Shown here: piece after piece, positions 53,995 to 64,000 of the stretch
How the letters are laid out: every line of letters begins with the position of its first letter
Position numbering within the stretch: position 1 is the stretch's first letter
Assembly: GCA_951217055.1 (NCBI GenBank)
Contig: OX578286.1
Location: forward strand, 27,720,720 to 27,784,719
DNA length: 64,000 bases
DNA from: Gerris lacustris
Taxonomy: Eukaryota > Arthropoda > Insecta > Hemiptera > Gerridae
Direction of reading: 5' to 3'
Position numbers and translations under genes: made by a program
Notes under the pieces: generated by a model
Seen by the model: the letters and a program-made list of their open reading frames with translations, nothing else
Told to the model about the DNA's origin: nothing
The model's database searches: none

Positions 53995-54735
53995 TTTTTT
54001 TTGACATTTTCATGTCTTGGCAATGGGACATAACCTCGATAAGCGTTACCAAAAACTAGCGTTACACGAGTAGGGAAGATATAGGAACACGGAGTTAGGA
54101 AGATATAGGTGTTTAATCGAGTCTGCGCCTCGATTGGTATGGCCTACCCACCCCTGCCCTCACGATCGGCTACTCTACCACATCTCACTCTCTTCGCTTC
54201 TCGCTACCACTCCAGTAGTCGCTCACTAGCCCCAGCGGCGCCCCCCCCCCCATTTTCACGCGTTATGACATTTTCATGCGTTACATAAAAATGTCTCACT
54301 GTCATACAGACTCGTATGCAAGCAATTTTTTTCTTCTGTTCTACTGCTCCGATTTGAATCGGACAAACGCCATAACCCTTAGCATTTGTTTCCTAATAAA
54401 CTTACATACATAAAATTTATTTTTTTACATTATTATTTTCTATTTTTGTTAAATTATAATTTTTTGCATTTATTATAAAAATATGAGTGAAGAAGCTAAA
54501 AGATTACTTTTTAATAAACTGGAAAAGAAGAAAAGTACTTTCTTTCTTCGTGCACTACTTATGTTCAATTTAATTCCTAATTTACAAACACAAGAATCTG
54601 CACGCTCGAATTTTTTGACATTTTCATGTCTTTACTTTGGCACATAAACTTGAAAAGTGTTACCAAAAAGCGTTTCATAAAAATGTCTCACTTTCTTGCA
54701 GACTCGTATGCAAGCAATTTTGTTTTTTGATTTGC
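53995..54735. repeat. Duplicated TTGACATTTTCATGTC blocks around a small frame
   Basis: TTTTTTGACATTTTCATGTC followed by AAGCGTTACCAAAAA is present at about 53995-54050. A further GACATTTTCATGCGTTAC block with AAAAATGTCTCAC and CAGACTCGTATGCAAGCAAT lies at 54265-54330. All of these recur combined at 54613-54720. The arrangement looks like a terminal duplication or partial tandem copies of one repeat. A C run lies at 54240-54252. Confidence 0.55.
54483..54647 (+). CDS. Hypothetical small reading frame (54 aa)
   Basis: Starts MSEEAKRLLFNKLEKKK, basic and helical-looking, and ends in CLYFGT. It lies between the two repeat blocks and its last codons overlap the second block. No domain recognised. 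Could be a first-exon relic of a transposon or chance. Confidence 0.2.
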   Translation: MSEEAKRLLFNKLEKKKSTFFLRALLMFNLIPNLQTQESARSNFLTFSCLYFGT

Positions 54736-55099
54736 CGATGGAAACTCCAACTATCACTATCGATGTTATGTTATTTTGGTACGATATATTGTCATCGATG
54801 TCCAACTCTCAAGACCTAAATCATGCGTAAAAGGAACATAAAAAAACATATCGTTAAATGTTGCCAATCTTTCATATATAATAGAGCAGTGTCACTTCGA
54901 CGCACCTCATTTATTCCAATAAAAATGAATGTTTGTTTTGATTTGTTGGTCTTTAAATAGATATAGTAACTTACCTATAATATCTTATTTAAATTAATTT
55001 TACTTTTTTTTAAATATAAAATTAAGCCAGTTACCAAGGGTTTAACGGCTCGTAATAATTATAAAAATTACTTGAATAGGAGGAGATATGAAAAAATAA
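54736..55099. other. No gene seen
   Basis: AT-rich spacer before E1 copy D. Confidence 0.45.
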
Positions 55100-55661
55100 T
55101 AGTACATTACGTGTCGAGTGCGGAAAGTAGCATTTTGCATGCGTGGAGTTTGCACCCGAGCGACAGCGAGGGTAGTAAAACCACACGAGCAATGCAAAAT
55201 GCCGTTTTCGCACGAGTTGCGTACCGTACTTTATCTACGATTGTTAGATTTAAATAATAAATACAGAAAAAAATAAACTTGCAGTATGTAAGTTCGTATC
55301 TCTCTCTTGATAAAGATGGCATTAATTCTTGAGTTGTATTTTCTGCCGAATTAATTATTTCTGGAGTAGTATTATTCTCCACATTTTCGTCAAAGCCACT
55401 TGATTCATTCATTGTTTTTCACTTAAAACTCGATATAAACAGTTACTTTAATAAAAGAACAGCAAATTAGTTTTGTTAAATGAAAACAAACTCGCTAATC
55501 GTGCGTAAAGCTGAAGAATTCCTCTTATTTACCGCCCTAGGGTGGTAAAGAAGAGGCATTCTTCAGAACTATGAGACGCGCATGCGCAATGAATAGAAGT
55601 TCGTAAAGAATCACTTTCTACGCATCTAATCAGAGATACAATGTTTATATTTCGTATCAAT
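55100..55661 (-). mobile_element. E1 element, copy D (reverse)
   Basis: Starts TAGTACATTACG and ends TTCGTATCAAT, three bases short of the CGT end seen in copy A. The flanks (TTATTT on the minus strand at one end, GCCGCC at the other) do not give a duplication, so the outer end is probably eroded. Contains the 52-bp palindrome (55513-55564, two mismatches) and the small reading frame on the minus strand. Confidence 0.75.
55281..55412 (-). CDS. Conserved small reading frame in E1 (copy D)
   Basis: Minus-strand frame starting MNESSGFDENVENN and reaching LSRERYELTYCK, aligned with copies B and C. The site corresponding to the copy B splice donor reads GCAAGTTT. The frame stays open to 55107, but that extension translates the terminal foldback and is unlikely to be meaningful. 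Presence in a third copy at the same relative position supports descent from a real exon. Confidence 0.35.
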
Positions 55662-56006
55662 GCCGCCGGAGTCACTCTTATCAGAGGCCTAGACTCATTG
55701 CTTTTATTATCAATCTATTGTTATGTTACAATATTACGTGTTACGTCTCTACGAATAGTTTGAACTCTGCTCCGACACTTAACTAAGTGAAATCTAGACT
55801 TTAATATTCGAGTTATTAAAAATGATCTAAGGAAAGCAAGTCATACAACTTCACGGTCACTGAATGTAACACTGTAAGGTTAATGTAACGACCTTAACAT
55901 TTCCACTCCGTACTCTGTTGAATCATTACTCGTACTTCAGATGTCTGTAAGTTGTAACAGCGTGGGAAACATTACAGAATCTACAGTATACAGTACAAAT
56001 ACACTC
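55662..56006. other. No gene seen
   Basis: No recognised features. Flank of the hAT element that follows. Confidence 0.45.
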
Positions 56007-56014
56007 CAGACTAG

Positions 56015-58243
56015 CAGGCCCGGACTTTAAGTGAATGGCGCCCTGGGCTGCTCTCAGCTTTGGCGCCCCCCCCCCCCAATTTTAAAAAACCATACCTAAA
56101 ATGGACTTAAAAAAACAATTGTTGAATGCGGAAAAGCATTAAAATAGGGGTTCACTGGTTATTGGGTATATAAAAAAAATAAGTACATTAAAATTATTGA
56201 ACTAAAGGAACATTAAGTTGGCTAGGCATTTTTAATTATTTAAAAGATTTTCCTTAATTTTAATTTAGCAAAATTTGCTAAAACTTCAGAAAAGTTTGTT
56301 TTAAGAGTTATATCATGCTCAGAACACATTAACACCAGAGCATTTAGTTTTTTCTCTCTAAGAGTGGACCTCTTGGCATTCTTAACTCTAGCTAACACTG
56401 AAAATCCTCTTTCCGCTGTACAATTAGTCACTAATAGTGTAAGAAATATTCTCAATGCAACTTCAAGGTTGTGAAAAGTGGTAGTTAAGTGGTTACTTCT
56501 TATGTACGTGTACAGCTCAGGTATCATCCTTATGTCTTCCAGTCCAACGTACATTTTGAAGTGAGAACACTCCCTGACAATGTATGCACTGATGTCCTCT
56601 GGATAACAGTTTGGCAACTTCATGCAGCCTCCACAATAGCTTTATTTGTAGATTCCTTCGATACAAGAAGTGACAACACTTCAAAACGATCGGCCAACAT
56701 TGCATAAGCTTTTCTTCTTTTTGACAAGTTTCATATTATTAAATCAATTATTTTTAGAAAAACTCCAGTTCTAAAAGCTGATCTTCCATCATGTTTCACT
56801 TCATTCCTACTGGTCTCATCTGCAAATATTTTGCGTTTCCTAACCCTGGAATAAGTAGGAGTTTCACACCCATAAACAGCCGCAGTAGATTCTTCGTACT
56901 TTTCAAACTCGTCTCTTTTTTCTTTGACGTATCCTTCTAAAGAGTGGAGCAGTTTAGTAGCCGCTGCAAGATCTATGGTTTGCATTTTTGTAAGTTGTTG
57001 CTACACTTGTCAAACCTTTCTAAGATGTCATTCCATAAAAAAGCAATTTCAAAATTTTGAAATTGTTTTTCAAGAGCTTGGGCTTCTAATCGAGCTCCAG
57101 GTTTTACTAAGGGATCTTCAGATAACGTCCTCAGAGAATTTTGAATTTCCTTATACCCTTTTACTACAGCTTTCAGGGCATCTGCTCTAGCTGACCACCT
57201 GGTATCAGATAGCGACTTTACCACTGGTTTATGGTTTTTATCCAAGTGCTCTTTTAAAATTTCCCATCTGTAAGTTGACAGAGAGAAAAAATTATAGAGT
57301 TCTTGTATAAAACCAAAGAATTTTACCACTTCAGTACAGCAAACTTACTGGTCAGCAAACGGCTCTTACTGCTATAATCCATTCGTAAATGAAATAAGTC
57401 TTTAGTAAAAGGAAACGACAATAATCTAGCAAGAGTAGTTTTCAACTTATTCCCAATTTAAACAGCCGAAATATTAAAAAAGATTCTTGAAATACATTCA
57501 ATATAAAATATTCTATTAATTGGATAAAAAAAATCATTAAATTAATATGGTAGTTTATTATTTTATTATAAAATGGGAAAAGGTAGAGGATAATAATAAT
57601 AGTTGTTTTGGGTCAACATGGCATGATATAGTGGTTTAGCAGAAACCTGATCAATGGTGCGACAACCATTAGTGGATAGAGAGCCAATCACGGTATATGC
57701 AATTTTTATTTATAAAAAATAAGAAAAGCGCAATCTTAGCTGTGCTCGGAATGCTGTATTGGGGAGGATCTTGAGCATATTATTATCCATTCTTAAAAAA
57801 TATTTATTTCTTAGAGCATTATTTCTAAAGATGGTTCATTGCAATAGACTCATTTAACAACCATTCACGCATATAAATCATCATTGCATAGTAAAAAAAG
57901 AATCCATATACGAGTTAATCTATAGATTTTTATCAGACACGAATTATAAAATTTACAAAGATGAGAAATAATTAAAAGAAAATAAAATTACTAAATTAAA
58001 AGAAAATAAAATTACTAAATTAACAGAAAATATATATATTTTTTTTAATGACTTAACCCTATTTATCTTTGCAGTTTATCTAAAATTGTCTGTTGTTATT
58101 GAGATTTATTTTTTTAAATTTGTCTTAAGAGTGGAAAAATAATTTTTTTTTTTAGTAAAAAGATGTCTTCGAAAATTTTGCGCCCCCCAAAATCTGGCGC
58201 CCTGGGCTATAGCCCAGTCAGCCCATTTACAAGTCTGGGCCTG
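56015..58243 (-). mobile_element. hAT transposon with degraded ZMYM1-like transposase, 2229 bp
   Basis: Ends CAGGCCCGGACTT and AAGTCTGGGCCTG (12 of 13 complementary) are flanked by a perfect 8-bp duplication CAGACTAG (56007-56014 and 58244-58251). GGCGCCCTGGGCT occurs subterminally at both ends. The minus strand carries the broken transposase at 56240-57350. The remaining ~890 bp towards the right end is AT-rich and holds no recognisable N-terminal domain, so the element is internally eroded. Confidence 0.93.
56240..57350 (-). pseudogene. hAT transposase pseudogene (ZMYM1/DUF4371-like)
   Basis: Minus strand. The upstream piece (57350-56973) contains a SLSDTRWSARADALKAV motif, characteristic of the ZMYM1-like hAT transposase core. 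The middle piece (about 56985-56731) has an EGYVKEKRDEFEKYEE helix. A third stretch reads MLADRFEVLSLLVSKES and then hits a TGA overlapping the ATG of the last piece. That last piece (56623-56240) has NLEVALRIFLTLLVTNCTAE, then RGFSVL and KRSTLREKKLNALVL, the hAT dimerisation region with the A-E-R-x-FS signature intact. At least two frameshifts separate the pieces, and the N-terminal zinc finger and first part of the core are missing. The catalytic activity of the original would have been cut-and-paste transposition; this copy cannot make it. Confidence 0.88.
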
Positions 58244-58251
58244 CAGACTAG

Positions 58252-58964
58252 TACAATACAACAACAAAACAACTATGTAAATGCTTCTTTTGTAAATATT
58301 ACTTACACCAGCTACTTAAATTGTTTTTTTTTATTCCAATATTTTAAAGCAATGTTCTAGGAATTACATTGTTTTATTTCTAACACGATGTTTTAGAGAT
58401 TGTAGAGATAGAATTGTAGCTTTTTAATGCTAACGAAATATACTTGACTTAAAATGTTTCTGTGTTCTATACACAGTATAGAATGTATGTATTTATAGAA
58501 ATTACATTATTACATAGTTTTTAATGTTAACGCAGTATTATAGATTCTAGACGATAAATGGTTCTTCGTTCTACAATAATTCTAAAACTTACCTAGCAGC
58601 GATTAGATTGTTTTATTTTTTATTTATAGAGATTACATTATTACAAAGCTATAAATATAAAATGGTTATTTATTCTAAAATTCTAAAACATAGTACGATA
58701 ACATTATTACATAGATTTTTTTTAATGTTAACGCAGTATTCTAGACGTTAAGGTTCTGTTAAGGTTCTACGTTAGAGGTTAGGGTTTTACTCTACAATTC
58801 TAAAACACACTAGCGATTAGATTGTTTTTTTTATAGCGATTACATTATTATTATTATCACAGTTTTTTGTTAACCTAGTATTATAGACGTTGAGTGGTTC
58901 TGTGTTCTACAATTCTAAAATATACTTGTGATTAGATTGTTTTATTTTTATTTATAGATACTAG
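58252..58964. repeat. Degenerate long tandem repeat
   Basis: No gene. From about 58350, phrases such as ATTACATTATTACATAG, ATGTTAACGCAGTATT, TTCTGTGTTCTACAATTCTA and GATTAGATTGTTTT recur four to five times at irregular spacing (about 110-210 bp). Confidence 0.65.
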
Positions 58965-60810
58965 CTGGTTACCCGTGCTTCGCTACGAAGTGTTATTATA
59001 ATTAGATAAGTTTATAAACAACCACAATGAAACATATAAATTATTATACTATGCAAGAATATCTAGATTCTATCTCTCCCACCTATTTCTATACCCCCTC
59101 CTCTTTGATAAGCTAATTACAAATATCCTAAATTCGCCCACCCCCCTAAATTAAAATATGACTAAACTGTACATAAAAACTATTACTGTACTCTTAAAGA
59201 GCTTTTGCATCATGAAGGGTATTCATTACATTGACCCCGTATTCATTACTTGTACCATACCTCTGTGTACCAAACTTAAATTTCGAAAATTCATGTAGGC
59301 TGTAATTTTCCCCTTGCTTTGAAGGACAAGTGGGCAAATTTTTATTGACATCGAACTAAAACTGTAGATTTGTATAAAGAACATACTCACACATACATTG
59401 ATTTTTATATATATAGCTATAAATTTCCATTTTACCCCCTCCTAAATAAAATTGTACATAACAACAATTACTTTTCTCTTAAAGTGCTTTTCAACGATAT
59501 GCATCATATGAAGGGAATCCATTACTTTGACACTTTTACACCGTACCCCTTTGTACCAAAATTTAAATTACGAAAATTCATGTAGACAGTGACCTCCCCC
59601 TTGCTTTGAAGGGAAAGTGAGTAAATATTCATCAAATTGGGATAAAACTGTAGATTTGTATAAAAGACATACCCTCATACAGACACTCTTCTTTTTATAT
59701 AAGATATAGCTATATTTTTCCATTTTACCCCCTCCTAAATGAAAACACATATGACAAAACTGTACATAACAACAATTAATGTAATCTTAAAGAGCTTTTC
59801 AACGATATCCATCATAAAGGGTATTCAGTCCTTTGACCCCGTATTCATTATTGTACCCTGTTTCCTGTGTACCAAAATTTAAATTTCGAAAATTCATGTA
59901 GACACTGATTTTTTCTTCCTTTGAAGGTCAAGTGTGCATTTTTTGATCGAGATCGGACTAAAACTATGGATTTGTATAAAGAACATACACACATACGTTA
60001 CTTTTAGATATATTTTTCCATTTACCCCCTAAATGCACGTAAAAACAATTATTGTACTCTTAAAGAGCTTTTCAACACTATGCATCATGAAGGGATTTCA
60101 ACTTTGACATTTGTACCCCGTACCCCTGTGTACCAAAACTTAAATTTCGAACATTTATGTAGACAGAGATCTTCCCCTTGCTTTGAAGGTATGTATAAAG
60201 AACATAAACACACTCACACATACGTTGAATTTTATAGATATAGATATACATTTCCATTTTACCCCCCTCCTAAATAAAAATATGACAAAAACGTACTTAA
60301 CAACAATTACTGTACTCTTAAAAAGCTTTTCAACGATATGCATCATGAAGGGTATCCATTACTTTGACATTTGTACCCCGTACCTCTGTGTACCAACATT
60401 TTAATTTCGGAAAATGATGTAGGCAGTGACCTTCACCTTGTTTGGAAGAAAAAGAGTGTAAATATTCATCAAATTGGGATAAAACTGTAGATTTGTATAA
60501 AAGACATTCTCTTATATAGATACTCTTCTTTCTATACTGTACATAGATATAGTTATATTTTCCATTTTACCTCCCTCCCAAATGAAAATATGACAAAACT
60601 ATACATAACAACAATTACTGTACCCTTAAAGAGCTTTTCAACGATATGCATCACGAAGGGTATTCATTATTTTGATCCCGTATTCATTACTTGTACCCTG
60701 TACCCCTGTGTACCAAAATTGAAATTTCGAAAATTCATGTAGACCTTGATTTTACCCTTGCTTTGAAGGTCAAGTGTGCAAATTTTCATCGAGATCGGAC
60801 TAAAACTGGT
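58965..60810 (-). repeat. Family U array (reverse), about 6 units
   Basis: Opens with ACTAGCTGGTTACCCGTGCT-TCGCTACGA, the complement of the CGAAGCACGGG terminus. Then come about six units of 250-310 bp marked by TGTACATAACAACAATTA, CTCTTAAAGAGCTTTT, TACCCCTGTGTACCAAAATT and a final GATCGGACTAAAACT. Units diverge 10-20% by eye. All 60-127 codon frames here translate the repeat. Confidence 0.82.
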
Positions 60811-61117
60811 ATGTTTTAGTTTTAGGATATGTATATCGTAGGTTTTTCTTATTTTAGGTTTCAAAGTACATGCGAGGCTCATTAACCTAATCGCATATAA
60901 GTGGTATAGTTCATAATGATAAGGAAGTAAAGATAATTTTCCACTTAGATGGGTTTCATAGTTTATAATGTTATATAACGCAATGATTTTTTTCTTTTCT
61001 ACTGGTACTTTCTCTTTAGCAATTTTTTTATTAGGGAAATAATAATTCAAAAGTTTGAATTAAGTAGGAACCCCTTATTCGGAGTGTTCATATGAAATGG
61101 AACTTAATTCAATTGTA
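60811..61117. other. No gene seen
   Basis: AT-rich spacer at the end of the array. Confidence 0.45.
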
Positions 61118-61738
61118 ATTGACCGAGCGAAGCGAGGTCTATGTTTTAACTTTTTTGTTCCCCAGTCTTCCCCGGGTACTAGACCGTTTTGCATTTCGTC
61201 TAAAAATGTTTGTTACGCGCTTACGGCCAAACGCTTTATTAGATTTTCTTCAAATTTGGCATAGATGTTCTTTAAAGTCATAAAAAACAACCTATGAGTT
61301 TTATATTTAATGAATTTCATTTTTAAATTTTTAAAAATATAAAACAAAAAACATTTTTTTAAATTTATTTTTTGATTATCTTGAAATTTGGCATGAATGT
61401 TACTTCAAGTTGGGAAAATAAATATATATAGCTGTTTTTTTATAACAAAATTGTTATTAATTTAAAAAAAAAAATGTTTTTTTAGACTTTTTTTCAAAAG
61501 TTTTATTTTTAAATTTTTATTTTTTCTTGAAATTTGGAATAGATGTTCCTTTAAGACATTAAAATCGATGTATATGGTTTATTTCTTTAAAAAATGTTTA
61601 GAATTGCCATACAAATAACCTTCCCAGCAGGGAATCGAACCCGGTCTCTCACTGTCCGCGTTTAAAATTATTTTCTCAGAAACTAGATTTTTCCCGGGAA
61701 AACGACTTATAGCTTTAGATTCGTATTTAAAAAAACTT

Positions 61739-61772
<34 letters not shown>

Positions 61773-62130
61773 AAAAATCGTGGGAATAGTTTTCGAGAAA
61801 CAATGTTTTTTCAGAGCTTTTGAGGGGGAGTGCCCCCAAATTTATAGCTTAAATTAATTTCTCGATTTCAACTCGGGTTATCATTTATCCTTTAAGAAAT
61901 TGAAATAGATTTTTATGGCTTATTTTCGAATTAAATTTTTACAAATACCATAAAAATAACTTCGCCCCAGCGGGGAATCGAACCCCACCTCTCACTGTCC
62001 GCGTTTAAAATTATTTTCACATAAACTAGATTTTTCTCGGGAAATCGACTTATACCTTTAGATTCGTATTTAAATGGATCCTCTGTCCGCGTTTTTTTTT
62101 TTTTCTAATTTTCGCGAGGTCTACTGTTCA
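61118..62130. repeat. GACCGAGCGAAGCGAGGTC-bounded repeat with two nested Q edges
   Basis: Starts with the palindromic GACCGAGCGAAGCGAGGTCT and ends near CGCGAGGTCTACTG. AATTTGGCATNGATGTT blocks recur near 61253, 61386 and 61531. Two tRNA-like family Q starts, GGGAATCGAACCCGG (61631) and GGGGAATCGAACCCC (61972), each followed by CTCTCACTGTCCGCGTTTAA, lie within. An A run of about 30 bases lies at 61743-61770. Confidence 0.6.
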
Positions 62131-62279
62131 CAGAACTACTAGTTAAATTAAGTTTTCTCTTACTTTGTATTTAGTCTTTAATATGAGTATCCTGACCATA
62201 TCATTTCCAACCATCCCCAAAAAATGAACCATTCCCTTACCAAAAAATGAATGAACTCCTAAACATAACAAAAATACTC

Positions 62280-62370
62280 AGCCAATTAGTGTGGCACATA
62301 GCTTCCTCGCGTTCATTTTGTATACTTTAATGATTTTATACTTTTAAAACCTACTATTGTCAAATTTAAT
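62280..62370 (-). repeat. Family P tail, reverse solo copy
   Basis: AATTAGTGTGGCACATAGCT, CTCGCG, and TTTAATGATTTTATACTTTT. Confidence 0.7.
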
Positions 62371-62471
62371 TAATATTCCCCCGTTTTTTTTAAAACTGTC
62401 ATAATTGTTAATACTAAACTGTCATAACTATCATAATAATTTGCCTGTCATAATAATTTGCCTGTGTTTGT

Positions 62472-62560
62472 ATTAATAGGAGGCCCGTGGTTCAAGTCCC
62501 GGTGCGGGGGTCTATTTTTCTCTGTATGTCTCCCGTAGTTAATGATAATAATAATTTGAT
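62472..62560 (+). repeat. SINE fragment (3' half)
   Basis: AATAGGAGGCCCGTGGTTCA, CCCGGTGCGGG and the tail TCTATTTTTCTCTGTATG, CCCGTAGTTAATGATAA. The A-box half is missing. Confidence 0.75.
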
Positions 62561-62851
62561 TTAAAGTCAAATTTAATCTTTCCGCAGTATGAATACTACC
62601 TAAAACTTAAAAATTTGAATTTCTAATTGATTGTACTAGGTACAGGTACTAATTGAGTACTTTATAATTATTGTCATATATTGTATACTATACCCCCGCT
62701 CTTACTATACACGATCCCCTCCTTCACAATTATAAGAGTTAATTCTCGGTCTAGTTCTATTGCCGTGATATTTGGCTTGCTACACTTGTAGAAAAGATTG
62801 TAAAACTTGGATTCGGGGAATTTGTTTCAGTAACGACAGAGAAAAATCATT

Positions 62852-62990
62852 CTCCCGTGTAGCTCAGTTGGTAAGAGAGCCTGTAACGGATTAATAGGAG
62901 GCTCGTGGTTCAAGTCCTGGTGCGGGGATCTATTTTTCTCTGTATGTCTCCCGTAGTTAATGATAATTATAATTTGATTTAAAGAAAAAT
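62852..62990 (+). repeat. tRNA-derived SINE, most complete copy
   Basis: The ~75-bp head has TAGCTCAGTTGGTAAGAG (A box and D arm) and GGTTCAAGTCC (B box), spaced as in a tRNA, with 5' CCCGTGT facing GGTGCGGGG. The anticodon loop is not well formed (nine bases), so it is not a functional tRNA gene. A 3' unit TATTTTTCTCTGTATG, CCCGTAGTTAATGAT, ATTTGATTTAAAG follows. The same 3' unit occurs at 62472-62560 and in both arms of 20321-20528. Transcription by RNA polymerase III from the internal boxes is expected for such elements. Confidence 0.8.
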
Positions 62991-63046
62991 AAAGTACGTG
63001 ATAGGATGCGAGGAAGCTATGTGCCACACCAAGTGGCAGTCTATTT
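62991..63046 (+). repeat. Family P tail directly after the SINE
   Basis: AAAGTACGTGATAGGATGCG, AGGAAGCTATGTGCCACACC. Abuts the SINE 3' end. Confidence 0.65.
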
Positions 63047-63469
63047 TATTTATTATTAGATGTTTTATTTATTTCTCTTTAATTCAATATGTTACTCGAT
63101 ACCTATGTTTTAACAATTTTATGTTCACATTATAATTTTTTTTATTTTATTTATCTTCATGTAGAATGAAGCTTACATTTTATTTCAATTCCACTGTCAA
63201 TGTCTATTCTGAACTTAAAATAAATGTAATTATAAGTGTCAGGGTAAAAAAAAAATCTATTGACATGTACGGGGACAAACTTGTAAATTATTATATAATT
63301 TATAATTATATTTTATCATTGATAACGTAAAATTCTTTGTTAAATGAATGCTAGTTGCCAATCGTTTCAGATTTGTTCGTCCAATTTGTCGTATTAAAAT
63401 GTTAACTTAAAATACAAAAGTAATTAAAGTCTGATACAACTCAGATAACTAAATAAAAAAGAATTGTCG
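63047..63469. other. No gene seen
   Basis: AT-rich spacer. Confidence 0.45.
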
Positions 63470-64000
63470 AAGACAACTCAAACAAACTACATATACGAGT
63501 TCATCATTTTTTGGCCCAATGTTTTCCATTTATTAGTTTTCGTTGGTACATTTAATTATTATTGAACATTTTATCAAAATATATCATAAAAATAACTTCT
63601 CCTCGACGGGGAATCGAACCCGGCGTCTCTCCCACCGCGTTTTTTTTACAGGATCTAGATTTTTCCCAGGAAAACATATATCATTAGATTCGTATTAAAA
63701 TGGACTACATTTTAGAATTTTTTAAATCAAAATCGTTCTCGAAGCGGAACCGTTTTCGAAAAATAATTTTTGTTCTTGCAGAAGTTATTCGGGGGGTAGT
63801 GCCCGCAAATTTGGAGCTAAAATTCATTTCTCGATTTCACCTTGGGGTTTGATTTTTCTGAACATGTATGCCAAATTTCGTCAAAATCGGCCCAGTATAG
63901 GGCTCCAGGCCTCTACACAGACGACAGACAGACTTTTTTAAAAACCACTTTTGGACTCGAAACGTGTAAATCCATCAAAATCTAATTTTCGCGCCATCAC
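63470..64000 (-). repeat. Family Q repeat with tRNA-like segment, runs off the window
   Basis: Begins as the copy at 50040 (CCAATGTTTTCCATTTATTA). It has GGGGAATCGAACCCGG at about 63609-63624 (B box on the minus strand), TTTTTCCCAGGAAAAC, TATGCCAAATTTCGTCAAAA and CTCGAAACGTGTAAATCCAT. It continues past the end of the window. Confidence 0.75.

Noticed and set aside
58965..61050. Frames of 60-127 codons such as the minus frame at 60667-61050
   Set aside because: They arise from the family U tandem units, and equivalent positions in other units contain stops.
62852..62928. Functional tRNA gene
   Set aside because: The anticodon loop is malformed, the acceptor stem is imperfect, and the sequence is joined to a repeated SINE tail.

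Overview
This is a eukaryotic, AT-rich, intergenic-type window, most likely from an insect or another arthropod. The evidence is the dense mix of hAT, Tc1/mariner-like, PIF/Harbinger-like and other inverted-repeat DNA elements, tRNA-derived repeats, an R1/I-group non-LTR retrotransposon, and long (TA)n runs. I find no host protein-coding gene and no convincing rRNA, tRNA or snRNA gene. Almost everything recognisable is mobile or repetitive DNA.

The one intact coding unit is a non-LTR retrotransposon at about 26893-32553 (+). It has a 550-aa gag-like ORF1 and a 1224-aa ORF2 with apurinic-like endonuclease, reverse transcriptase, RNase H and a C-terminal CCHC motif. All catalytic residues I can place are present. 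ORF1 and ORF2 are in the same frame, separated by one TAG and one further codon. The element sits among inverted repeats that look identical by eye: 136 bp (25954-26089 / 26757-26892) and 547 bp (26090-26636 / 32554-33100). Their order (A, B, spacer, A', retrotransposon, B') is not that of a simple insertion into a palindrome.

Region 1-13 kb holds a GGCAGCAAAAT-terminated element, a Tc1/mariner-like foldback family (copies at 3.1, 4.8/6.5, 10.6, 13.7 and 46.5 kb), and a 1729-bp hAT element (4797-6525) inserted in one foldback copy. Two copies (11.2 and 12.8 kb) of a ~570-580-bp element, here called E1, lie in opposite orientations. E1 recurs at 33.4 and 55.1 kb. It carries a 52-bp palindrome and a conserved small reading frame, and two of its copies are flanked by the same 6-bp direct repeat (TTATCT/AGATAA).

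Region 14-26 kb contains a 171-bp (TA)n tract, tandem arrays of a repeat ending in a CGAAGCACGGG motif, and a 1049-bp GGGGAAGG-terminated element (20120-21168) carrying an inverted pair of tRNA-like sequences. It also holds paired inverted copies of a ~600-bp repeat (21.2-22.3 kb) and a 1.6-kb foldback (24083-25674).

Region 33-64 kb contains further E1 copies and several hAT-type elements with 8-bp target duplications (35834-36132, 39720-40018, 40452-41378, 56015-58243). The last carries a broken ZMYM1-like hAT transposase on the minus strand. Also here are a Harbinger-like element with 3-bp TTA duplications and a possible MADF remnant (36750-37388), several minisatellites, tRNA-derived SINE sequences, and a reverse-oriented array of the CGAAGCACGGG repeat (58965-60810). 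Nested insertions (hAT in foldback, E1 in the P repeat, a long repeat in a TIR element, a hAT MITE in a minisatellite) give a partial relative chronology. All identity statements are by eye.
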